From positions 1-64,000 of the forward strand of contig NZ_NGUP01000003.1 of assembly GCF_002206625.1 (NCBI RefSeq): DNA of 64,000 nucleotides. The letters are read 5' to 3'. The position numbers and the translations under genes were made by a program. Of this stretch, positions 1-6,101 are shown piece after piece. Position 1 is the first letter of the stretch, and each line of letters begins with the position of its first letter. Under the pieces are notes generated by a model. The model was not told where the DNA came from, ran no database searches, and saw nothing but the letters and a program-made list of their open reading frames with translations. This DNA is from Polynucleobacter campilacus. GTDB taxonomy: Bacteria; Pseudomonadota; Gammaproteobacteria; Burkholderiales; Burkholderiaceae.

Positions 1-146
1 TCTTCATCATCTTTAGGCAGTGGCATATAGCGATACGCTGCTCTGGAGAGCCCTACTAATTCACAAGCTAAGCGCTCTGATGTTGAGTATTTCTGCAGCA
101 ACACCTGAGCAGCTGTTTTGCGTTTAGCAGGGCTTAGAAGTTTCCC
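1..146 (-). CDS. IS3-family transposase OrfB, N-terminal fragment (runs off the left edge)
   Basis: In the -1 frame relative to OrfA the minus strand is open from 146 to the window edge and reads KLLSPAKRKTAAQVL, then SERLACELVGLSRAAYRY. This is the usual N-terminal region of IS407-type OrfB, ahead of the DDE catalytic core, which lies outside the window. There is no start codon of its own, so it is most likely made as an OrfAB fusion by frameshifting at 140-146. Confidence 0.75.
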
Positions 147-415
147 TTAATAACTTCCTTGAGCATCACCTCTCGTAGCGATAAGTCCGCTACGAGCTTC
201 TTGAGTCGGGTATTTTCCAGTTCTAGATCTTTGTACTTACGAGCTTGATCGACCTTCATGCCGCCATAAATCTTGCGCCAACGATAGTAGCTTTGCTCTA
301 CCGTTCCCACTTCTTTACAGGCCTGGGCTAGGGTTTTGCCGTTCGTTGTCAGGACATCGATTTGACGCAATAAGGTGACGATTTGCTCGGGTTTAAGACG
401 TTGGCCTTTTGCCAT
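134..415 (-). CDS. IS3-family transposase OrfA (DNA-binding subunit)
   Basis: A 93-residue protein beginning MAKGQRLKPEQ. The first ~55 residues form a helix-turn-helix region (CKEVGTVEQSYYRWRKIYGG) that in this family binds the element's ends; residues 55-90 form a leucine-rich helix (LELENTRLKKLVADLSL) used for multimerisation. I chose the ATG at 415 because AAGGAG lies 7 bases upstream; the longer open frame to 448 has no ribosome site. The gene ends just after the heptamer GGGAAAC, where ribosomes can slip into the OrfB frame. Confidence 0.88.
   Translation of the reverse strand: MAKGQRLKPEQIVTLLRQIDVLTTNGKTLAQACKEVGTVEQSYYRWRKIYGGMKVDQARKYKDLELENTRLKKLVADLSLREVMLKEVIKGNF
140..146 (-). 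promoter_or_regulatory. Programmed -1 ribosomal frameshift heptamer (G GGA AAC)
   Basis: In the OrfA frame the minus strand reads G-GGA-AAC-TTC-TAA, a canonical X XXY YYZ slippery heptamer two codons before the OrfA stop. Slipping one base back continues as AAA CTT CTA AGC into OrfB. The -1 frame has its own stop (TAA) just upstream of the heptamer, so the shift window is only about ten bases and contains this site. Confidence 0.75.
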
Positions 416-705
416 ATTTAGCACTCCTTTAAGGTGAGAGATTATCAAAAATCCTCTCTTTTGGAGTGGTACTAAAAATCAGGTCAGTTCAAAATTATGA
501 CGAGTAGTTACCCTTAATTATTGCGGCGCAAAAATATAATCTGCATGAACTGATGAAGCAAAAGCTAATTGGCTAATATTAGCTATTCTGTGCAACTAAC
601 TAACCCTCACTCGCCTACTTTGATCGTCCAGAAGTTATCCTAATTAAGCCACCACAACCATCACATAACCGGACACTGCATTGTCGGGTCAAATCGACGC
701 CAAAT

Positions 706-870
706 GGCTAGGGTTTTGCCGTTCGTTGTCAGGACATCGATTTGACGCAATAAGGTGACGATTTGCTCGGGTTTAAGACGTTGGCCTTTTGCCATATTTA
801 GCACTCCTTTAAGGTGAAGATTATCAAAAATCCTCTCTTCTGGAGTGGTACTAAAAATCAGGTCAGTTCA
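706..870 (-). pseudogene. Truncated second copy of the same IS end (OrfA first ~30 codons plus terminal repeat)
   Basis: Bases 706-870 repeat 326-491 almost exactly; I see a one-base deletion and one substitution. The copy keeps the terminal repeat, the ribosome site and about 30 codons of OrfA (MAKGQRLKPEQIV...), then breaks at 706 into unrelated DNA. No OrfB or second end accompanies it. It is a solo IS end, left by deletion or by one-ended transposition. Bases 492-705 between the two copies hold no gene I can support. Confidence 0.85.
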
Positions 871-912
871 ACATGATGTACGTTGGTACCTTTGCCTCCA
901 AAGCAAAATTAT

Positions 913-1275
913 TTATCTTATTTTCATTTCTTTTAATGCTTTATTTAAATACTCAGATAGCTTTTGATAATGCTTATCTGCTTTGGCTGTTAAATAGATT
1001 AATTTTTTTCGGCCGTCAAGCTCTCCTTCTCGTAACTCAACATAACCTTTAGTACTCAAACTTTTTAATCGTTTATGAATCGTCGCTTGCGAACCAAATT
1101 GCCATAGAACTAGGAGATCCCCTACCAATAGATCATCGCCCTTAAATGTCATCAATAAAATATGATTTAGCAACTGCTCCTCTACAATATCAATTTTATG
1201 ATTAGCATTAATCAAATTTAAAGAAGTTGAGGCATTTAGAAATTTAGCAAAAGCCAACGATTTGATCGAAATCAT
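913..1275 (-). CDS. MarR-like winged-helix transcriptional regulator
   Basis: A 120-residue protein. Residues ~30-60 are helical, ~60-85 look like the recognition helix (FGSQATIHKRLKSLSTKGYVEL) and ~85-97 like the wing (GELDGRKKLIYLT), ending in a helix that would dimerise. The size and the pattern 'T-H-RL--L---GYV-----DGRK--I-LT' fit the MarR superfamily; the ligand is unknown. A perfect 8+8 palindrome lies 11 bases upstream of the ATG and suggests autoregulation. It does not resemble a well-studied member closely, so no gene symbol is given. Confidence 0.7.
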   Translation of the reverse strand: MISIKSLAFAKFLNASTSLNLINANHKIDIVEEQLLNHILLMTFKGDDLLVGDLLVLWQFGSQATIHKRLKSLSTKGYVELREGELDGRKKLIYLTAKADKHYQKLSEYLNKALKEMKIR

Positions 1276-1285
1276 TTTCTACCGC

Positions 1286-1307
1286 CTAAATTAATTTAAT
1301 AATTTAG
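1286..1307. promoter_or_regulatory. Candidate operator: perfect inverted repeat upstream of the MarR-like gene
   Basis: The arms CTAAATTA (1286-1293) and TAATTTAG (1300-1307) are exact reverse complements around the spacer ATTTAA. The site lies just upstream of the start codon of the MarR-like gene. MarR dimers typically bind AT-rich palindromes of about this length over their own promoters. Bases 1308-1617 beyond it hold no gene; they contain a copy of ATTGTGTACGGTA (1344-1356, minus strand) that recurs at 2858-2870. Confidence 0.55.
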
Positions 1308-1617
1308 TTACTTTATAGGGTATTAATAAATATTTATGTCTGCTACCGTACACAATGACGAAATGTTGATGAGTAAGACTAACTAATGTTAGAAGAGAAA
1401 AACTTGCCTCACTTATTAGCACAATATCGCTCTTTCACCTTTTAATTACCATTGGTGCTCTATAAAACTAAATGGATGTTTGCTGTTAGCAGCTCTGATT
1501 CAGCGAGGTGCGTAATAAATGATTTTGATCAACTGGTAAAAAAAATTTACCCGAAAGTTAGACGCTAAGCAAAGTCTAAAAGAGCGAATGATACTTAGAC
1601 ATCCAATAAAAACCAAC

Positions 1618-2331
1618 TTACGTTGCAATGCAATTGGGTAATAATCTATCGTATTCTTTTTTCACAACCTTATAGCACTCACAACTACGCTGTTCTAGGC
1701 CAGTTCGATTTAAGATAGTGATGTGACCACGGGCATATTTAATTAGACCTGCCTTTTGGAGTTTTGTTGCTGCCTGAGTTACCCCTTCCCTACGAACGCC
1801 CAGCATATTAGCAATGAGCTCCTGCGTCATAATAAGCTCATTCTCTGTTAGACGATCGGCGCTTAATAATAACCATCGACATAATTGCTGATCTAAAGAA
1901 TGGTGCCGATTGCAAACCGCAGTTTGTGTCATTTGACTTATGAGTGCTTGGGTGTAGCGTAGTAGAAGGTGCATTATTGGACCGGATCGATTAAATTCGT
2001 CCAATAAAATACTAGACTTGATTTTGTAACCAAAGCCTGCACTTTGGACAACGGCCCTGCTAGTAGATGTTTCACCACCCATAAAAATTGATATGCCTAC
2101 TAAACCTTCATTACCTACTACAGCAATTTCCGCAGATGCTCCATTTTCTAATCCATACAATAAAGAAACAATTGCAGTGGCCGGAAAGAAAACATGAGTC
2201 ATCTTCATTCCTGGCTCATATAAAACTATACCAAGTTCCAAATCAACCAGTGTGAAGTGAAGCTGTAACCTCCTCCATTCTTCTGGGGGAAAAGAATTGA
2301 TTATTTGGTTTTGCTCTTTAAGTACAATCAT
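1618..2331 (-). CDS. Crp/Fnr-family transcriptional regulator
   Basis: A 237-residue protein. Residues ~20-120 match a cyclic-nucleotide-binding beta-barrel fold (YEPGMKMTHVFFPATAIVSLL ... VVGNEGLVGISIFMGG). Residues ~150-215 hold a helix-turn-helix (MTQELIANMLGVRREGVTQAATKLQKAGLI) followed by a short wing. It lacks the N-terminal cysteines of Fnr, and the phosphate-binding arginine/serine pair of Crp is not obvious, so the signal it senses is unknown. Proteins of this shape are common in Burkholderiales as orphan regulators. It stands alone on the minus strand. Confidence 0.8.
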   Translation of the reverse strand: MIVLKEQNQIINSFPPEEWRRLQLHFTLVDLELGIVLYEPGMKMTHVFFPATAIVSLLYGLENGASAEIAVVGNEGLVGISIFMGGETSTSRAVVQSAGFGYKIKSSILLDEFNRSGPIMHLLLRYTQALISQMTQTAVCNRHHSLDQQLCRWLLLSADRLTENELIMTQELIANMLGVRREGVTQAATKLQKAGLIKYARGHITILNRTGLEQRSCECYKVVKKEYDRLLPNCIAT

Positions 2332-2506
2332 TTATTTTTTATAGAAATTTTATGTAACAGATCATTTAAAATAAATATAACTATTATACTTACTATAGAT
2401 TAAGTCTGTTCGATAGCGCACATAAGGATTGAGAGCAAACCGTTATGGTTTACCCCGAATATATTTAAGCTTTTCCCCAAAAATATCTCTTGTCAATTGA
2501 GGCGGA

Positions 2507-2713
2507 TTATTTTATCGAAGTGACTGGGGCCTTTCCGCGTCCAAAATAAAGATCAATTAACACTCGACCGACTTCATGATCTAAATACGAGCTCATACGA
2601 GGATCCCAAAATTGCCCTTTATCGGCATCATAGAATACCTCTCTGCCATCATATTGTTGTGGCCCATACAAATGATGAGTTACAATTTTTTCAAACAACT
2701 GTTTCTTGTTCAT
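2507..2713 (-). CDS. Small conserved-looking hypothetical protein (68 aa)
   Basis: A 68-residue soluble protein, MNKKQLFEKIVTHHLYG..., rich in aromatic and acidic residues, with no signal peptide or recognisable domain. 'EVFYDADKGQFWDPRMSSYL' looks like a folded core rather than a spurious frame. Its ATG follows AAGG about 8 bases upstream. The stretch before it (2777-2984) is the duplicated copy of the region that precedes the HU gene, so the two genes may share control. Function not recognised. Confidence 0.6.
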   Translation of the reverse strand: MNKKQLFEKIVTHHLYGPQQYDGREVFYDADKGQFWDPRMSSYLDHEVGRVLIDLYFGRGKAPVTSIK

Positions 2714-2776
2714 TTTTTTATCCCTTCCTTGAAACGAAGCTAAGCATAATTAGGGTGAATAATTGAACTATGTTCG

Positions 2777-2984
2777 AAATCTAGGGCAGTAGATTTAGCA
2801 GGACGCCAAACCAGCTCGGAGGTTTGTTATAGACAGTCTAGTTATTTCTTGCTAATAATTGTGTACGGTACCAAGCATAAGAAATTATTTTTATTACTGA
2901 ATAGTAAGAGTAGCAATTTATAAAAAATAGCCCAACGAGTGGGCTATTAAGTTTCTTAGTTGCCCCGGGCGGGACCGACTAGGG
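2777..2984 (-). repeat. Repeat copy A: duplicated upstream region, in front of the 68-aa gene
   Basis: Bases 2777-2984 align end to end with 3349-3557 at a nearly constant offset of 573 (571 at one end). Long shared blocks include AAATCTAGGGC, GTCTAGTTATTT and TTATTTTTATTACTGAATAG. The copy begins ~64 bases from the start codon of the 68-aa gene, just as copy B begins ~61 bases from the HU start. Copy A also contains the terminator hairpin that ends the HU transcript. Confidence 0.85.
2921..2948 (-). terminator. Rho-independent terminator downstream of the HU gene
   Basis: On the minus strand AATAGCCCA (2948-2940 region) pairs perfectly over nine bases with TGGGCTATT around a 5-base loop and is followed by a T-run (2921-2927). 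It lies ~60 bases after the HU stop codon. In repeat copy B the matching hairpin has three mismatches and is weaker. Confidence 0.8.
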
Positions 2985-3006
2985 CAAAAGGATATTGAAT
3001 CCAAAA

Positions 3007-3288
3007 TTACTTTCGCTTATTTATCGCATCTTTAAAGGCCTTGCCTGACGTAAATTTAACCGTCTTAACAGCTGGAATATTAATCTCCGCTCCAGTCTGC
3101 GGGTTACGGCCAATGCGAGCGGCCCGCCTACCAGATTTGAAGGTACCAAAACCAACTAATTGCACATTATCCCCTTTGGAAACAGTTTTGATGACTGTCT
3201 CCATGACGACTTTAAGAACTCGCTCTGCAGATGCCTTTGAAATATCAGCATTTGTTGCAATTTTTTCTAATAATTCTGGTTTATTCAT
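3007..3288 (-). CDS. hupB: DNA-binding protein HU (HU-beta-like)
   Basis: From [11 protein letters not shown] the protein is about 93 residues, the normal HU length. It has the helical dimer body (residues 1-45), the signature [21 protein letters not shown] that forms the DNA-embracing arm, and the C-terminal helix ([12 protein letters not shown]). HU bends and compacts DNA and supports replication and recombination. I prefer the start at 3288 to the longer frame reaching 3318, since [10 protein letters not shown] is the conserved N-terminus. IHF is less likely because the residues around the arm are HU-like. The gene is bracketed by the two copies of a 208-bp repeat. Confidence 0.9.
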   Translation of the reverse strand: MNKPELLEKIATNADISKASAERVLKVVMETVIKTVSKGDNVQLVGFGTFKSGRRAARIGRNPQTGAEINIPAVKTVKFTSGKAFKDAINKRK

Positions 3289-3348
3289 TACGTATCCTAT
3301 CGTTTTAAGAAAATCCAAAATAAGTAAGCAATACAGTTACTCTGCATT

Positions 3349-3557
3349 CAAATCTAGGGCGGTAGGTTTGGCAGAATGCCAAGTCAGCTCGAAGATCTGT
3401 TCTATCAAGTCTAGTTATTTTTAACTACTTCTTATGTACGGTAACAATCATAAGAAGTTATTTTTATTACTGAATAGTAAGAGTAATAATTCTTAAAATA
3501 GCCCAATAAGTAAGCTATTGTGATTCTTGGTGATCGGGGCAGAATCGACCAGGGTCT
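3349..3557 (-). repeat. Repeat copy B: duplicated upstream region, in front of the HU gene
   Basis: This is the partner of 2777-2984. Within it TTCTTATG (3429-3436) and CATAAGAA (3449-3456) form a perfect 8-bp inverted repeat spaced by 12 bases around TACGGTAACAAT; copy A keeps TGTACGGTA but not both arms. The segment probably holds the HU promoter. The remainder to 3570 has no gene. Confidence 0.8.
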
Positions 3558-3569
3558 AGTCAGTCCTCT

Positions 3570-4442
3570 TTGGATAACTCTGCATTTTGGAAGCCATTTC
3601 TAACGCCTATCCAACTTGATGCAGTTAAATATTTTCTAAATAACCATATTCCAAAGGAAGTTATTTTTAGCATGGTGGTAGATGAAATTGTGATTTCTTA
3701 CCCAGATGGGAGCCAAAAAAAGTTACTTAATAATCCATTGCGAGCCGAGTACCCGGAATTTCAAAAAGCAATGTACCAATTACTAGGTTATGGCCTAAAC
3801 GTCCAACAATCGCTTAATGCAACCTATGAAGGTCAGCCAATGACGGTGGCTCAATTAGAAAAAAATTATGGCGCTGCTTATGTCAATCTTTTAGCGGGGC
3901 ATGGCATGAAGGTAATACCTGCAAATAAATCATCTGGTAACTCGCAGGCAGCAACCTATCAAATTATCAAAACAACGTCTGTATTAAGGATGTGTTCTGA
4001 CCAAAAACAATTTAGAAATGACATTATTAAAAATTATGGTGGTGATTTATTGTGCCAGCCTGTAGCAAATTCTAGCGCTAATCTTGCGAAAGAACCGCAA
4101 ACTGCATTTACTTTTCGCTCAGTTAAAAATATTTACGACTTCTTAGGGCAAGTAACCGATGCCCAACTAGCAGATCCACCATATTTAGTCACGCTACTCC
4201 CCAGTGAAAATACCATAGCAAAGAGATCGACTGAAAGTAACCGCTACGCTTTGCTCGTAGTCAATCGCAATAAAGATAGTAAGACGTTTTCAACTATGGA
4301 GGCTTTGAATGACAATACTTATTCGATACCTAGAGAAAATAATGGGTACTCCACTCTGGTGATTAATATCCTAGCGCAATTTCAAGGATTGGCTAAATCA
4401 CCTGGCAGTATTCCAAGCTCACCAGCTGTATTGATTAAGTAA
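3570..4442 (+). CDS. Hypothetical protein, probably 5'-truncated
   Basis: The frame is open for 290 codons, but the only start near its beginning is a TTG at 3570 with no ribosome site, and the frame is blocked upstream at 3531. It begins directly beyond the edge of repeat copy B. There is no signal peptide. The C-terminus (TYSIPRENNGYSTLVINIL ... SIPSSPAVLIK) looks like a genuinely folded protein. The most likely reading is an older gene whose 5' end was cut off by the rearrangement that made the repeat; translation from an internal ATG at codon 35 is also possible. I do not recognise the family. Confidence 0.5.
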   Translation: MDNSAFWKPFLTPIQLDAVKYFLNNHIPKEVIFSMVVDEIVISYPDGSQKKLLNNPLRAEYPEFQKAMYQLLGYGLNVQQSLNATYEGQPMTVAQLEKNYGAAYVNLLAGHGMKVIPANKSSGNSQAATYQIIKTTSVLRMCSDQKQFRNDIIKNYGGDLLCQPVANSSANLAKEPQTAFTFRSVKNIYDFLGQVTDAQLADPPYLVTLLPSENTIAKRSTESNRYALLVVNRNKDSKTFSTMEALNDNTYSIPRENNGYSTLVINILAQFQGLAKSPGSIPSSPAVLIK

Positions 4443-4484
4443 TAAATCAAGTTTTTTGATGCGATCCGATCGGCCAGTCGGGTG

Positions 4485-4531
4485 TTTGGCCTGCCCAGCA
4501 CGATTCGAACGTGCGACCTACGCCTTAGAAG
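4485..4531 (-). repeat. attachment-site-like direct repeat: 47-bp copy of the 3' half of tRNA-Arg
   Basis: Bases 4485-4531 are identical over 47 positions to 5398-5444, which spans the anticodon loop, T arm, acceptor and CCA end of tRNA-Arg(TCT). Beyond 4531 the tRNA sequence stops abruptly. This is the classic footprint of site-specific integration at a tRNA 3' end, with the displaced original 3' end as the distal repeat. The enclosed segment is 913 bp and contains no integrase. Confidence 0.85.
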
Positions 4532-4669
4532 AATTCGTGGCTGCTGGAATATCCATATATTTCAATAACTTAGACGCATAAATCGGCGCTGTGTAATAAA
4601 CTGTGTGATACATAAGTGTTGCTTAAAAGACAAATCCTCATCTAGCTTTCAACACTCAATAAGCATTAT

Positions 4670-4699
4670 TTGACAAAATTCATGCCATCATGCAATAAT
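4670..4699 (+). promoter_or_regulatory. Sigma-70 promoter of the toxin-antitoxin-like pair
   Basis: TTGACA (4670-4675) is a perfect -35 hexamer and AATAAT (4694-4699) a 5-of-6 -10 hexamer, spaced by 18 bases. The predicted start lies shortly before the ribosome site AGGAG at 4712-4716 and the ATG at 4724. Confidence 0.7.
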
Positions 4700-4723
4700 G
4701 CAGCACGAATATAGGAGAATGTC

Positions 4724-5014
4724 ATGGGCGCAGTTATAGATCACCAAGTTATTAAATCCATTGGATCGAGTGGGCAAATCTCGCTTGGAAAAGAATATGC
4801 AGGACGTCAGGTTCTTGTTGAAAGCCCAGAGCCTGGAGTTTGGATGATTCGCACCGCTACCGTCATTCCAGATAATGAAAAGTGGATACATACGCCAGCC
4901 CTTAAAAAGGATTTAACTGCTGCTTTAGCCTGGGCACAAAAAGCACCCGCTAAAGCAAGCGACCTTTCTAAATTAAAAATGGCTAAAGCGCATGGCACGA
5001 AACGTAAAGCCTGA
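4724..5014 (+). CDS. Antitoxin-like protein, first gene of a two-gene module
   Basis: A 96-residue protein. Residues ~8-50 (IKSIGSSGQISLGKEYAGRQVLVE) resemble the swapped-hairpin fold of AbrB/SpoVT-type DNA-binding antitoxins, and the rest is a helical, lysine/alanine-rich tail that could wrap the toxin. It has a strong promoter, a good ribosome site (AGGAG, 7 bases before ATG) and overlaps the next gene by 23 bases, so the two are translationally coupled. The gene lies inside the 913-bp segment between the two tRNA-Arg repeats. The assignment rests on size, order and overlap more than on residue identity. Confidence 0.65.
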   Translation: MGAVIDHQVIKSIGSSGQISLGKEYAGRQVLVESPEPGVWMIRTATVIPDNEKWIHTPALKKDLTAALAWAQKAPAKASDLSKLKMAKAHGTKRKA

Positions 5015-5321
5015 GCCATTAGTCGAGCTTGATCTTAATAGTCCTGTTTTTCAATCTGCCTGGAGTGATTTAGAGCTAGCAGAGCAAGAAAAGGCATTTG
5101 CTACCTTTAAAAAACTCACGCAACTAACCTGGAACCAAGTCTATCGAGACAAGGGCTTGAAATGGGAAAAGATTCACAGTATTGCAGCCCCTAAAAATAT
5201 TGAAGCGCTCTACTCCTTTCGTGTAAGCAAATCTATTCGAGGGATTGGCTTTAGGGAAAATCACTTTTTACGAGTCTTATTGATAGAGCCAAACCATGAT
5301 GCCGCTTATGGGAAAAAATAG
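4992..5321 (+). CDS. Toxin-like protein, RelE/ParE-type size, second gene of the module
   Basis: A 109-residue protein. The C-terminal half (YSFRVSKSIRGIGFRENHFLRVLLIEPNHDAAYGKK) has the alternating beta pattern and basic residues of RelE/ParE-fold toxins: an arginine-bearing strand (FRVSKSIR), a hydrophobic strand (LRVLLIEPNHD) and an aromatic residue near the end. Known members cleave mRNA at the ribosome or poison gyrase; which applies here cannot be read from sequence. Its start lies inside the antitoxin-like gene, the usual coupled arrangement. Confidence 0.6.
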   Translation: MARNVKPEPLVELDLNSPVFQSAWSDLELAEQEKAFATFKKLTQLTWNQVYRDKGLKWEKIHSIAAPKNIEALYSFRVSKSIRGIGFRENHFLRVLLIEPNHDAAYGKK

Positions 5322-5338
5322 TTAGAGTGAACGGCAAC

Positions 5339-5387
5339 TGTAAACTATGTGGTCGGTACCGGATGTAAACCATGTGTCCGGTACGGA
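5339..5387. repeat. Two tandem ~24-bp repeats, possible remnant of an IS end
   Basis: TGTAAACTATGTGGTCGGTAC (from 5339) is followed at 5364 by TGTAAACCATGTGTCCGGTAC, nearly the same sequence. Short tandem repeats of this style, with TGTAAAC and CCGGT blocks, occur at the ends of IS21/IS481-type elements. No transposase gene is nearby, so this is either a relic or chance. Confidence 0.4.
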
Positions 5388-5399
5388 CCTTTGATGTTT

Positions 5400-5476
<77 letters not shown>

Positions 5477-5512
5477 TTATATGCTGGGTCTATCTAGAAC
5501 AAATAGGGAAAG

Positions 5513-5589
5513 TGGTCGGAGTACAAGGATTCGAACCTTGGACCCCCTGCTCCCAAAGCAGGTGCGCTACCAGGCTGCGCTACACTCCG
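5513..5589 (-). tRNA. tRNA-Pro (anticodon TGG)
   Basis: A complete cloverleaf: acceptor CGGAGTG/TACTCCG (one G-T pair), anticodon arm CCTGC-TTTGGGA-GCAGG with TGG, T arm CAAGG-TTCGAAT-CCTTG, discriminator A and encoded CCA. It lies 36 bases upstream of tRNA-Arg on the same strand, so the two may share a transcript. Confidence 0.95.
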
Positions 5590-5649
5590 ACGGAACCCGT
5601 ATTCTACACCGACAGGGCTATTTGGGGCAAATCCTGTAAGATTCGAGGC

Positions 5650-6018
5650 ATGGTTGCCTATTTTCCTAGCAAATATCCCAGACGCTTCTCGGCTGCTTTT
5701 TCAGCTGCATTGCTCGTCTTTTGCCTTGTAGGAACCCACTGGCTTGGCTTTGCTCATAGTATTTCGCATGCCGGTTTATCTGCTCAGAGTATTAGTCAAT
5801 GTTCTGCTACCGATTCCGGTACGGGCATTACCCATGGCTCTGACGCCTGTCATTTATATGATGCACTGACCCTTGCTGGATTTGTTTCAGTTGGTGTTTC
5901 TGATGCTGTTCATCTTCACACTTCTTTTTCTACTCTGATTTCTTCGGTAGATCTGCTTCTGCTTGAGTCTGCTACTGCTTCGTACCAGTCGCGAGCTCCC
6001 CCTGCTTTCATTCTGTAA
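5650..6018 (+). CDS. Small secreted or membrane-anchored protein preceding a TonB receptor
   Basis: From the ATG at 5650 the product is 122 residues. Residues ~12-35 are hydrophobic after a basic start (KYPRRFSAAFSAALLVFCLVG), so it is exported or anchored. The mature part has scattered histidines and two cysteines (HSISHAG, CSATDSG, HGSDACHLYDALT, HLHTSF) and ends in SRAPPAFIL. Small His-rich proteins of this kind often sit in front of ZnuD-like receptors in Burkholderiales, which suggests metal binding, but I cannot name the family. The open frame extends further upstream only through the tRNA genes and is not used. Confidence 0.6.
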   Translation: MVAYFPSKYPRRFSAAFSAALLVFCLVGTHWLGFAHSISHAGLSAQSISQCSATDSGTGITHGSDACHLYDALTLAGFVSVGVSDAVHLHTSFSTLISSVDLLLLESATASYQSRAPPAFIL

Positions 6019-6061
6019 TGACTTTAGTAGCCTGGGTACTACCTGGGCCTTAGATTAAAGC

Positions 6062-6080
6062 AGCATCTTCTATAGATGCT
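6062..6080 (+). other. Hairpin between the small exported protein and the TonB receptor
   Basis: AGCATCT (6062-6068) and AGATGCT (6074-6080) pair perfectly around a 5-base loop. No T-run follows, so it is unlikely to be a strong terminator; it might stabilise or attenuate the receptor transcript, whose ATG is 21 bases further on. Confidence 0.35.
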
Positions 6081-6101
6081 GATCGGAATGAGAGATCATC
6101 A

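Larger units (their letters stand above)
1..491 (-). mobile_element. IS3-family (IS407-like) insertion sequence, left end; continues beyond the window
   Basis: The element reads leftward and leaves the window at base 1. Its terminal end lies at about 491, where the minus strand starts TGAACTGACC, followed by a ribosome site and OrfA, then the start of OrfB in the -1 frame. The gene order and the OrfA/OrfB frame relation are those of IS3-family elements. The other inverted repeat and the target duplication are outside the window, so completeness and activity cannot be judged. Confidence 0.85.

Noticed and set aside
2926-2984. tRNA-derived origin for the repeat copies A/B (GGGCGGGACCGACTAGGG resembles a T-arm region)
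   Set aside because: No cloverleaf can be drawn in either copy, and the T-loop consensus is absent.
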